A DNA stretch of 64,000 bases from Notospermus geniculatus (lineage: Eukaryota > Nemertea > Pilidiophora > Heteronemertea > Lineidae), in contig NMRB01000399.1 in assembly GCA_002633025.1 (NCBI GenBank), positions 337,883 to 401,882 of the forward strand, written 5' to 3'. Positions within the stretch are counted from its first letter, which is position 1. Each line of letters starts with the position of its first letter. Position numbers and translations under genes: made by a program. Shown here one piece after another: positions 32,241 to 44,300 of this stretch. A model generated the notes under the pieces. It saw only the letters and a program-made list of their open reading frames with translations. It had not been told where the DNA came from and did no database searches.

Positions 32241-33000
32241 CCGCCCGGCAATATGTTAATGATGCCACATACAAACAACCTCCTCATTCGTCTTAAAACG
32301 GAGTTCTTTCTTTCTTATGAGCCACTTCGATAACGTCTCTGGAAAAATCCACAGCCATGACAGCCGCTGGTCGGCATTTGCAATTACGTTTACACCCCAC
32401 AGAGGAAAAATCCGTTTCGACCCCTTCAAAACGCCTTTCGAAGGGGTGCAATTAAGAGGTGTGAAGTCCAGATAATTGGCCTGGGATGTTTAAGGATACG
32501 GCAGTCAGAATTTCCACTCTGGGCCTAACCCTAATTGTGATGGATAATGCATCAAAAACCGCCATAACAATAGCAGTACCTGGTTTTACCCATATAAACG
32601 CATTAATGACCTTGACTAATAACAGTTTCCCTGGCTTCAGGGACACCAACGTGTCCGCTGAAGCCAGGTAAACAGCCCGGCGCCCCCAACAACACAGCCA
32701 ACACACAACACAGCCCCTTGCCCAGTTCCCTCACTCTGGGTTGCTTGACTGATTGGTTGAAACAAGGGCTATTTTTCATGTCCGAAGATTTTACCACCCG
32801 GGAAACCGCAGATGCTGAGGTTGCCTGTTTTCGTCTGGAATTTTTTTGGGACAGCCTCTATAAAAGCTCACATTTTCATCATTTTGATGAGCCGTTACTA
32901 TAGATCTGAAATTGGCAGATTCTACCGTAACAAGATGACATTGTAAATGTCGTATGGTTCCCGATTAGGTACTTTTACATGAACGGTACATTGACAGAGA
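32241..33000. other. Intergenic, nothing recognised
   Basis: The inverted words CCTGGCTTCAG...CTGAAGCCAGG (32631-32668) form a small hairpin. No gene is supported. Confidence 0.45.
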
Positions 33001-33350
33001 TGAAGATTGATTGATTGATAGAGATCAGGATACATTGATAGAGATCATACGTAGAAAATGAGTGCAACACCTTGTTGTAGATCAACTCTTTATTGGTCCG
33101 AAGACCCGATACAAGTCCGAAGACCCGATACCTGATGAAGACACAGTAAGTGTCGAAAGCTTGTATCGGGTCTTCGGACCAATAAACAGTTGATCTACAA
33201 CAAGGTGTTGCACTCATTTTCTACGTATTTCTACAATAAGATCAACACGGCAACCCACCAACTATCTATCTTGATAGAGATCAGATGCATTGATAGAGAT
33301 CAGGATACATTGATAGAGATCAGGATACATTGACAGAGATCTGGATACAC
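33001..33350. repeat. TTGATAGAGATCAGGATACA minisatellite interrupted by an inverted repeat
   Basis: About 20-bp units TTGATAGAGATCAGGATACA occur at 33008-33050 and resume at 33272-33350. Between them, 33049-33230 is a near-perfect inverted repeat whose arms (ACGTAGAAAATGAGTGCAAC to its inverse) are about 60-70 bp; it contains a double CCGAAGACCCGATAC. Confidence 0.8.
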
Positions 33351-33409
33351 TGACTGATGGACAACGAAGCTGAATCCCACAGAACTTGATCTAATGCCAA
33401 TAACTCATC

Positions 33410-33810
33410 TCATTGTTGACCTTGACCTTGATATCTGATCATCAACGTCATTGCATAATCAAAATGGGCAGCCTCAATAACCTAAGTATGGGTGATATCA
33501 TGTCTCTATCTGTATCATGGGCATAGATATTTCAAATTCTCAAGTTTGACCTTGACCTTTGATCGTTAAGGTCATTGCATAATCGGAATGGGCATCCTCA
33601 ATAACCTAAGTGTGGGTGATATCATGCCACTACCTCTACGACAGGAAGAGATACTTCAAAGTATCAAGTTTGACCTTGACCTTGACCTCTGATCATCAAG
33701 GTCATTGCATAATCGAAGTGAGCATCCTCAATAACCAAAGTATGGGTGATATCATGCCTCTATCTCTAACACAGGCAGAGATATTTCAAATTATCAAGTT
33801 TGATATATCA
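33410..33810. repeat. Three tandem units of about 120 bp
   Basis: Each unit contains TTGACCTTGACCTT, GGTCATTGCATAATC, GGGCAGCCTCAATAACC-like and GGGTGATATCATG. Divergence is moderate. Confidence 0.8.
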
Positions 33811-34261
33811 AATCTCATGATATCTCAATCACCCGGACACTGGAGGCTGAGAATTTTAACATATTCCAGTCCTTGGATAAGTAGGCATGAACTAAGACTT
33901 GTTTCATGTTACTCAGTTGACAATATGGCAAGTTATCTCAAAATATCAAATTTGTGATATCGATATCACCATGACCCCTACATCTCAGATCAAAAGTAAT
34001 CAGTCCATTCGATTCCTAGGGTATGAAAACCTAAGGGTAGAACCTATTTCCATTGCACTAGGTGTTAAAGAAGCCGAGTTATGGCATCAGATAAAAGCGT
34101 GACGGAAAAAATATCAAGTCTGATATGTTGATTACATCATGATGGAGGCATCTGATGTTGAAAATGATAAGCTCATTGGATTGCCCAGGTTGACAAACCT
34201 AGGGGTAGGATGTGTTACCAGAGCTGTAGCTGCTGAAGGAGATAAGATATGGAGGCGTGAC

Positions 34262-34272
34262 AGACTGGACGC

Positions 34273-34307
<35 letters not shown>

Positions 34308-34334
34308 CACACACACACACACACACAGACACCA
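34262..34334. repeat. (CAGA)n(CA)n microsatellite
   Basis: A compound CAGACAGA and ACACAC tract. The Cys-rich minus-strand frame and its plus-strand shadow are products of the repeat. Confidence 0.95.
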
Positions 34335-34591
34335 TGACCAAAAACAATATGATTCCCGATCTTAGTGATCGGGAACCATAATTACACTGCCATTAGATAT
34401 TTCAATAAATGAGGCACATGCCGATTAGAAATGACAATCTCCCGCACTGGGTGTTTTTAACCTCACTCCTCCACATCCACTCACACTGAGTAAATGAAGA
34501 ACAACTGGCTGTTGACACCAATCATAACATTATATTTTTATATATACTTAATCAAACTTTTGTACACCGTGCATAACAATTTATTCGTTTG

Positions 34592-34775
34592 GCGGTCTTG
34601 GAAAACCCGTCCGAAGTCGCTGAGTGATCAACAAGGGCTGTTAGATTGCCTGTGCATTGATCTGCTACAGTTCGCCTGTTACGTAATACGTTTCAGCTAT
34701 TGAAATGTGCAGGTTCACCAAGGCCATTAACACTTTCCTCAAACGCGACATCCGACGGGTTTTCTTAGACCTCCT
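34592..34775 (+). repeat. Small inverted-repeat unit, copy 2 of 2
   Basis: It is opposite in orientation to 24778-24958. A one-base insertion near 34697 breaks the frame that is open in copy 1, so this copy cannot encode the hydrophobic peptide. Confidence 0.55.
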
Positions 34776-34789
34776 CACATTTACAACTC

Positions 34790-35972
34790 AACCAACTGGT
34801 CATTCTCTTCATTAGCTTTGTACACTTTCAGAAGCTCAATCTGCAGTTTCAGCAATTTCCATATGCAGAATAAACTCTTTCTTCGGTACTTCCTGCTTTC
34901 ACAATCTCTAGCGTACAATGGAAATACCTAGTATGTCACATTTTGGTACTTTCGAGAAAAATGGGTTTATGTTTCCAGGTCCAATATCAAGAGTTGGAAT
35001 GACAACTTGGAAGAGTTTTGTTGTGGAAAACACTTCTAGGCCTAGGCCTAATTAATGAGGAACCCGCACACTAACGTCACGACGTGGCGCTGCAAGCGCT
35101 TGTGCCGAAGTCTCTCTTTTCTAACATTATTTCCATTTATTTCTGCCGTGAAAATAAACCATTTGTGTTGGTCGCCCAACAATAAAACTTACATCATCTT
35201 GTAGCAGATGACATTTTCTTTTAATCTCATTCCTTTTTTTCTTAAAATGAAGAGATACAATGGCGATAAAAGCAACGTCTTTCGTGTCATTTTTCCTGTA
35301 GAAAAATGTACAGGCAATTTTTTCATGACGCAACGTCAGCACCTAACATGACGTCAATGACACCTAAAATGACGTCAATGACGTCGTTTCGGTACAAGCG
35401 CTCACAGCGCCGACCTGTCGGGATAAACCGCAGGGCGGGTTCCCCATTGTTCTGAAGTACATTTCAAGATGTTTCAAAAAATATGTTATATAACAGAATT
35501 AAATGCGACTTGCTATGTTTTTCCTCTGTTTTCATGCTGACTTTGCAAAGGTAAAAACCTAGTAAGTGACAATTCTGATGCTTATTGATGTCTCTTGGGG
35601 TAATAAATGAGACAAATTGTGTATAGACAAATAGAAATTTTATTAATTTGAAAATTGAAACCATTTCGAACCTCCTAAACACTCTAACACTCTTCAGTGA
35701 CTCACCTGAGGTACAGAGGAAAAACATAGCAAGTCACAGGTCCACATCACTACACAAACCAGGCTCTTACTAGGTTTTACTTTGGGAAGCAATGACCGAG
35801 TGGTGCACTTACTATGTTTTGCCTCTCTCATTCCGAGGCTTTGGCGGACATTTTGTAAAAAAACTGTCTATTATGATGAAAAAATACCTACCAAATACGA
35901 ATTTGGTCTTAACTCATTTTTTCCAAAAATGTGACTTACTAGATATTTCCATTGGACGCTAGATCTCTTATT
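34790..35972. other. Intergenic, nothing recognised apart from CRE-like sites
   Basis: About 1.2 kb of AT-rich DNA without a supported gene. Confidence 0.5.
35346..35386. promoter_or_regulatory. Cluster of CRE-like palindromes
   Basis: ATGACGTCAATGACACC is followed by AATGACGTCAATGACGTCG. Two perfect TGACGTCA sites and an overlapping half-variant fall within 40 bp. These are consensus CREB/ATF binding sites. No adjacent promoter is identified, so function is speculative. Confidence 0.4.
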
Positions 35973-36091
35973 GGCTGATATTTATAAAAGCTAGCAAATG
36001 CTTTGACTTTAAATTTTGTAGTAGATTTACATTGGACCTCGCTCTGCAAATCTTAAGTAAAAGCATTTGCTAACTTTTATGAATACCAGCC
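35973..36091. mobile_element. Fold-back element, GGCTGATATTTATAAAAGCT termini
   Basis: The left GGCTGATATTTATAAAAGC and right TTTTATGAATACCAGCC pair, and GCAAATGCTTT/AAAGCATTTGC pair inside. Relatives are at 54255-54370 and 57749 (left arm only). Confidence 0.75.
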
Positions 36092-36265
36092 CTTGTGCTT
36101 CTAGTGTTGCCTGCAACGAAGATATTACATATTTTACATATTTTATTGATTATAGGATAGTCACAACCTGATCCCAAAGCAAAATAACAAAAATAAAATA
36201 AAAACTAGGGTCGTCAAAAAAGCGCAGGCGCATACTTCCAGCTTTCAGGGTCCTAAATTATACAT

Positions 36266-36691
36266 CAATCTCGTACCCAGAGATTAGTTACGCTCCACCT
36301 AGGTTGAAGGTCGCTACACTAATCTCTGGAGACGGCTACGGACTACTTCGTGGTTTCCTTAGGCAAGTGTGTGTTACACATGGCGCATGAATATATATAC
36401 TAATTTTTGATCGTTTCACTCCAAGTTTAGGCCTATTTGGTGCGCCAAGTAGTGCTGTGGTTTTTCCTCAATGAATAGAACAGATCCCTCATAAAAACCT
36501 TCCTCAGGACATTTTTGTGTCTAATATTTTATACACAAATTACTTCAATGCAACTGCGGTTTAAAATCTGTCTAAAATTGCACGATGCCACAAATCACAC
36601 GTACGGCGTGAAATGGCCAGCCGTCTCCAGAGATTCGTGGAGCGACCTACAACCTCGGTCCGAGCGGAACGAATCTGTGGTTACGAGATTG
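36266..36691. mobile_element. Mutator-like fold-back element with 10-bp TSD
   Basis: AATTATACAT occurs at 36256-36265 and 36692-36701, directly outside inverted ends CAATCTCGTACCCAG / CTGTGGTTACGAGATTG. The arms extend about 80 bp (GAGATTNGT, GGTCGC, CTCTGGAGACGGCT). There is no ORF. Confidence 0.8.
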
Positions 36692-36701
36692 AATTATACA
36701 T

Positions 36702-37865
36702 GTGAATGAATTACGGGAGTGACGTTGTTTAATTTGAACAGGAAAGGAGTAGTTAAGTAGTCCGGCGACAGGTGCGCTGCATGCACGGACTCTTCGGTCA
36801 CTTCTGTATTGGCACACATTGTTGGCGGCGCGAAAACGACGTCAATTAATGGCTGCGCCATCTGTAGCCGTGCTAAGAACTAACGAAAACATTGGGATTT
36901 CGAAAAGCACGGCGAGATCAAAATCCCGTATTTTTCAGACACGGGTTTCTTGAAGCCAAGCAATTCTTAGGTGTGACCGCAAAAAACCCGGATATTTTAT
37001 GTAGTGTAACCACGGCTAATGTGATGGTTCAGAGACCATGTACTATCCCAATGAAAATTTGGAGATAATCAAGCAACTTGTAGTTCCGGAGTTGGCTTCT
37101 TGTTCACACAGAAAAATATTCTTCTCCACTTGAGGTAAGTGGGTTGTTAACGCGCTTTGAAACACGAATATCTTGTATTTGAGATAATGATATCTCGAAT
37201 CGAGAAAGCATCCGTCTAATGACAAAACTTGATATATATGTGACACTACCTGAGACAAATGGCGTGGCAAGCCTTCCGATACACAACGTATCTTGCGCTT
37301 GAGGTATCAATAATATCGAACCGAGATATTGGTCATCGGAAATAAACCTGGATCAGTGCGGGCAACCAGTTCGAATTGACTCAATAACAATGTTGTAATA
37401 GGGAACACCGATCACGCAGACCACGCGAGAATATACGCGTGGTTTTGAACTGATAGTACACCAATGCCACCTATTATTCATGACGATTCAAGGTGTGATT
37501 GGCCGTGCTTGGTGAACCGCATATCTCGAACAATGGGCCTAGGTCAACGCTAGGTGTCTCGTCTCCTCTATCAGTAGTCATCACGTGACCAATTGGCGCT
37601 CCCCATTCGCATAAATTTAACATAGAAACGCTGACTCACGAAAGCAAACACATAAGAATATTGATAAGCTATGGTTTGAAATCTGAGACACAAATTTTTG
37701 GTTGTGAATGTTTCCCTTTCAGAATTATAAAAACAATAAGAGATTTTGTGCTGTGCATTGGCATACCCCATCCAACTGAACTCTACATAGCCTCTCGGCC
37801 TATTGGCTAAGGTTAAAGTTATTATGCAATTTAAGAGTTGAGGTCTGTGCAAATTGCACAGTTAA
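36702..37865. other. Intergenic, nothing recognised
   Basis: Weak GATATCTCGA-type words recur at 37170-37330. No gene is supported. Confidence 0.45.
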
Positions 37866-37867
37866 GC

Positions 37868-37995
37868 AATCATGACCAAAAAGCTCAACTGTTGGGTTGA
37901 TGCAACCATGCAGTTGGTTATAAACAACCCAACTGTCGGTTGAAAGATCCAACACTTTGGGTTGATAAAGAACCCAACAGTCGGGTTGATATAAG
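37868..37995. repeat. Cluster of AACCCAAC / GTTGGGTT words in both orientations
   Basis: At least eight copies of CAACCCAAC-like words occur in about 125 bp, alternating strands (CAACTGTTGGGTTGA, CAACCCAACTGTCGG, AACCCAACAGTCGGGTTGA). Spacing is irregular, unlike a simple tandem repeat. Confidence 0.75.
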
Positions 37996-38391
37996 CAATC
38001 CGTAAATTCATATCGAAATAAACGTCATCTCAGCTGCGCACATTTTCGTCTCAAAGATAGATTACAGTTCACTCAGCTCAATATATTACATCTCTCTAAA
38101 TAATATTATGAGTACTCACAGTGACATTTCGTTCTCTCCAGATAACATCACAATATGTCATCCAGAAAATTTGACAGTCGTATGTCTACTTGAGATATCA
38201 GTTATTTTTACCGAGTTTCAAAGATCTCAACACGAGATCCGATAGTAACTTCTTTTACGGACAAGCGTTCAAGTGATTTTTATCGCAAGTAGAGACAAAT
38301 ATTTTTCTGTTTGTTGGCCGTACGAAATAGCGTAGAATCGTTACACCTCCAGTTGTCTGGTCGAGCGAGCCGAGTGTGCATGTCCGCTTCG

Positions 38392-41300
38392 TCATGTTGT
38401 GATCTTCTTACATCGCCCGCAGGTTATCCTTTTTAGATCCCGACGAAAACGTTCCCCAGCAATAGAATAGATGATAACATTTACCGCTGAATTGAGGATG
38501 GCAAGGGCGCTGACATATGGAAAAAGTGTTCCTATTATCATGGCAACGTCGATCCTTGACAAAAACATTAAGATAATCCAAGCCGTATACAGACAACCTG
38601 CCGGCAGCCGTAATATGATGAACACAATCACCATCGAAACTATAATGTTACTAGCATGATTATCCCTCTGGCTGGTACGTAAAGACACTTGGGTGACGTG
38701 CATTTTCCTCAAGCTGCGCCAGACCTCAAAGTTGAGGGGAATAATAACGAACAGTGGGATAATGTAATACAATAAATCTACAAATACGACGTAAAACCCG
38801 ATGACGACACTACGATTCGGGTCACCTCCGATGAATAATATTACGATAATGGCGATGGTCATCACCGTGACGAGTGCCACCCCGATCTTAGCATTCCTGA
38901 GGGTATCCATTTTCTTGGCCTTCATTGGCAATCGGATGTGGATGAACCTGCAGATAGACAGAAACTAGACTCTAAGGCCCGTATGCACAGCCCACACTTT
39001 AGCCATACTTTTGGAAAACTGTACGGTAACTTGAGCTGTACTTTGCTCATGCACAAAACTCTACTTTCGCGAAAGTGGCACTTTCAAAGCCCCAAATGAA
39101 AGTGAAAGTGACTGGTCAGGTCTGCAGGTCCCTTTATTTATACTTTAGCCTCACTCTACAAAGTGTGACTTTTCTAAAAAGTGGAACTTTCGGAAACTGT
39201 GGTCTTTGCATACGGGCCTAGACTGGCCCCTTTCCTCTAGCCGCTCCGCTATTAGGAGGACAGGCAGTTTCTTTCTTGACCCTGTATGGTATTATGATTT
39301 TTGTGTGTCGTAGAGTACAGGGCGGGCCCTGTAGGCCTACTCCTCGCGGATGAAAATGTCCGTGCGGCCTTGGCCAAGCAGTTTATAAGGCCAGACCATC
39401 AACACTTTACAGGGTGTCCCATAAAACACTGACTAATTTTGATTAGACCTCATTTTGGTGCAACTAAAGATTTTTCTTTGATATTTTGTCGAGATATTCC
39501 TCGCAACTAGAAATTTTAACCGTGCAATTTTTTTGCAGAAATACCCACTAGTTCAGAAATTATGTTAGTAACTTATGATGTGTTCAATCCATGCCTCTCT
39601 CTACTCTTGTCTATGATATGAAGGCCAAATTTATCCCGTCTAGCCGAAACTGACATCATTTTAACTTGGTGATCGATTTCATAGTTGGGTAGGTCTACGT
39701 CTACTAGGAGAAATAGCATGCGCAATGTCCTCTCTGTGTGGAGAAACTTACTGTCTGGTGTGCCATAGGGCGCAGTAGCATAATAGGGCCATACTTCTTT
39801 GAGGATGAAGAAGGGAAAACTGTAACTGTCAACCCCGACAGGTACATTGATATGCTCAGGGAGAAGATTCATCTCTGCCCTCAGGAGAAAGCAAAATGTT
39901 GATATGAAAACAGTCATATTCCACAACAAGATGGAGCACCTCCCATTGTGCTCAACACTGGAATTTCTGGAACGGTACTTTCCTGGGGACAGACTGATAT
40001 CCCGTCGAACGGACAATCCTTGGCCTCCCTTACTCACCAGACTTGAATCCCCCAGATTACTTCCTTTGGTAATGCCAACAGAATCGAGTGTAGAGTGACA
40101 ACCCTTACACACTAGAAAGACTTGAACAGCAGAACTTCGGGAGAGAAATTAGGCAAATTTCAGCTGATATGCACCAACAGAGTAACTGACAATTCCAATG
40201 TGCATGTTGCAGCTGTTATCCAGCAGAGGGGGACATGGTTTGAACACATCATAAGTTACTAACATAATTTCTGAACTAGTTGGTATTTCTGAAAAACAAT
40301 TATACGGTTAAAATTTCTAGTTGCGGGGAATATCTCGAGAAAATATCAAAGAAAAATCTTGAGTAGCAACAAAATGAGGTCTAATCAAAATTAGTCAGTG
40401 TTTTTTGGGACACCCTGTACATAAAGGGCTCCGCACACTAGCGATTTTTCGAGCGATTTTCTGTGCGATCGGCCTTGCAACCAGGCCAGCGACTGAACAT
40501 TTTTACTTTTTGGTCTCCTCTTTGCGGCATATTGTTACGCGACTGAATTACACAATTTGGTCGCGCGGTAAGTCCCGGCAACCAAGCGACCGAAAGTTCA
40601 ACATGTTGAACTTTTGGTCGCTTGGCACAGTCCACTGCTACCGCGACCGTCTCCAGCTAAATAGTCGCCAGTTTGCGGATCGTCCTAGGAAATTGTCGTG
40701 TGCGAAATAGCTCAGCGACCTCACAGGCGATTATCGCCTTCGACGTCGTAGTCGACAGTCGCGTCGCTGGTCTCCTCAATTTAGTCGCTAGTGTGCGGTG
40801 CCCTTAAGTAGTGGCTGCTCTAAATCCCGTGCTTACCCCGGAGATTTTGCGGTTAAACCTATTAGTCGCCGAGACCATGGAGGTAGTAGGGAGGTTTCGG
40901 AAGCGCCCGGTTAGGCCCTACGACGACGTTTATCTATTGTGTGGGTATACCCAAACAATAGCTAAACGTCGTCGTATGGTCTAACCGGGCGCTTCCGAAA
41001 CCTCCCTATTATTGAGAAGGAGCGAGCACGGACCTCACATCAAACAGTACAATCATCGTTCCGCTGTTTGCTAAAGTGATTAGGGCGACAATAAGACCAC
41101 ATCCTCAGCGTCCTCCATCGTCTCGCTAAGAGTATTGGGAGAGGAGCCGGATGTTTCCAGCCCAAGAGCGAGAGAATAGAGGAGCGTGCCTACAGGGCGG
41201 GGGGGGGGGGGCGCGATCAACTTCAAGCCTTCCGCGGGCAATCACCGCATCCCCTCTACACCTCGAATTCGGCACACACGGCCTGCAGTCGAGGTTTTAC

Positions 41301-44300
41301 CCTCGCCATTCCATCCAGGGAGCGAAATACCGAATGAACAGCCTGACTGAGTACCCTGAATTTATAGGGGCGCTCGCCGATAGAGGACGCTGAGGGTGAA
41401 ACCACATCCTCAGCGTCCTCCATCGTCTCGCTAAGAGTATTGGGAGAGGAGCCGGATGTTTCCAGCCTTGTGGTTGATTCGAAGTAGCCTTCACACAAAA
41501 CACATAGGGGCCTAACTAACACCTCCCAACACTCCCAATACTCCCAATACACCCAACACCGATTTCGAATGCACTACTGAACTGAACCAACCGAGAAAGA
41601 ATGCGCTGATCTGTTACTCAATGCATAAGAACAATAAACATGCGACTCGGTGACACTTGTTGTAACACCTCTTATCCCCCAACAATAGCGCATTGCTAGT
41701 CGACAGCGAAAAGCAGCTTATGGTCATAAGGCGCTTTATGGAAAATACATGTACTTTCAAAATCCATGCACTGGCGGGCCGAAGGTTAGGGCTTCCATCC
41801 AGCCAACGTTGTCTATCTTGCTTCAACGTAAATTCTTTGGACTGAATGCTCCACTACAGCTCCCGTTCCAGTACTTCTCAACACCAAAATGGCATAAACC
41901 CGCAAAATAAGAACTACATGTACAACACTCAAGATACAGCGACCCAAGAGGACGGAAGCCCCAACCTCCAGCCCGCGCGAAGATCAAAATCTCCGCTCAG
42001 GCAGAATGCCCTGGACACTGGAGGCAAAGGCCAACCGCTCTTCCATGACTGCTTTCTCTGCTCATCTTGCCACAACCTCGAGGCCAGCCGAAGCTTTGTA
42101 ATGACAGTCCCACGCTAACAATGCTTTACCTACAACTTCAGTTAACCTTCCCAAAACAGCATTACTCACAACGTCAATACAAAGACTTCCACACATAGCA
42201 CCTCCGTAGGGGCTTGGCGCTAGCCAACGCTCACAACGCCAAGTTAAGCCTTCTTCACATATAGCACCCCCGAAGGGGCTTGACGCTAGCCAACGCTCAC
42301 AACGCTAATTGAAGCCTTCTTCACATACATGTAGCACCCCGAAGGGGCTTGACGCTAGCCAACGCTCACAACGCCAATTTAAGCTCTCCCACTGGCACCC
42401 CGACGCCGGGGCCTGCTGCTAGCAATGCTCACAACAGCAGTTTAAGCCTAAACCACACCGGCAAAGGCACATGCAAACCATGCACAGTGCACAGCGCGAA
42501 AGCAAAACAAAAGCGGACAATAGAAAATACACTGCAAGCGAGGTTCCAAACCGAGACCATTCCGCACGGGAGCGAAATACCGAATGAACAGCCTGACTGA
42601 GTACCCTGAGTTTATAGGGGCGCTCGCCGATAGAGGACGCTGAGGGTGGGCTAATAACGCCGCACGATGGTCGGAAAAAGACGATCTAATCTTCGGTAAT
42701 TTCCGTGTGCAGTCAGCACTTCCCTTGTACAATGGTCAGAGTCCAAACAATAGAAGGGAACAATGGCAATGGACGTTGCCAACGCACGAAAACTGAAAAA
42801 TTCATCGTTTTCATCGCGTCAAAAACAGCACCTCGCAGCATCTCGCACTGAAACGACCACCATTACCTGAACTAATCATCTTTTAAACTATCATAACGCA
42901 ATCCTCTTCAAACTTTTCAAATGCGAAGAATCTCCCTATCATTATCATTATCATGTTCACCTTAAAACGCAGATATCTTTATTGGAAATTGGTCTTTTTC
43001 GATGATTTTTTCACTAAAATACAGCGGAAAGTTTATCAAATTGAGTTGTCGTCGAAATAGCCGGTTATCTAATTCCCAACGTGGAGAAAAAAGCAAGAAT
43101 ATGATTGGGTCGACGCGATATCAATTATAGATGGCGCTGCATTTTGAGAGTTGTGCGGAATTCATGATTGCCTTCAAGGAGCTCAGCGTGTGTACTGGAC
43201 AATAGGCGGGAACAAAGGCAAACAATGGGGGCGTGGAATTGTGGTCACAGCGATTAGGGCCGTGCTCGCTCCTTCTCAATAAAGGCCTGAACACACTGAC
43301 GCGATTTGCTTAGCGATCTGACGCGACGTGAAGTAGCGGCGATAATCGCCGAGAATGGTTCCTATTGATTTTCTTACAGGTGTTCATACTAGAGCGATGC
43401 TACAAAATTAGAGCGATTTCTCGTGCTTGGCCGTGCGCGCGACAAAAATCAGATAGCAAAAATAGCAATTGAAGCATTTAATCGCTGCGTGTTATTGGTG
43501 ATTTTGATATATCGCCAGAGATTACACGCCTCAGTGGGAACACGTTACCAAATTCGGCGCGCGGCGTCTTGTCGAAGTGGAATATCGCGGCGATTTTTGC
43601 AAAGCGACAAATCGCGTCAGTGTGTTCAGGCCTTAATACCTCCATGCCGAGATCAAATACACCCATGTCTGAAATCCCCGTGCTTATTAGCTTATTAGCC
43701 CTGGCGCTATTGAAATGACCCTAGCCATACCGCAGAACATCTTATTTCCTCGGCCCGTTTTCCTCCAAAAAATAAAGACCGATGTCTGATGTAGGCCTAT
43801 CGGAAAAAGCGGTATCGCGAGGAACCAGCAACCCTGTGACCAACAGGCAAGCACTGTACTACATGAGCTACCCACAGGCGACTGTCAGGAAGTAGGCCTG
43901 GGCTAGGCCTAGGGGGTTAAATTTTTATGGGACACACCGCAGATAGCCTACACAATGCATTGGGTGTACATTTGTACACAGTGTACAAATGTACACCCAA
44001 TGCATTGTGTAGGCTATCTGCGGTGTGTCCCATAAAAATTTAACCCCCTAGGCCTAGCCCAGGCCTACTTCCCGACAGTCGCCTGTGGAGCTACCCAGCC
44101 ATTTCTATTATCAAAAACGTGAACCCTTTCGTCGAATATAGGGCTATACACTCTAAAAACTAAAGAGTTAAAGGAACTCCTAAAGAGTTAAAGTAACACC
44201 TAAAGAGCCTGTACAGTGAGTGCTCTTTAAAGAGCACTCACTCTACAGGCTCTTTGGGAGTTTTTAGAGTGTATACTGTATGTGAATTTAGTGGCTGCTG

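Noticed and set aside
34132-34347. Cys/Val-rich small protein
   Set aside because: It is translated from the (CA)n/(CAGA)n microsatellite.
42185-42440. CRISPR-like array
   Set aside because: Units are degenerate tandem repeats without constant-length unique spacers, in a eukaryotic genome.
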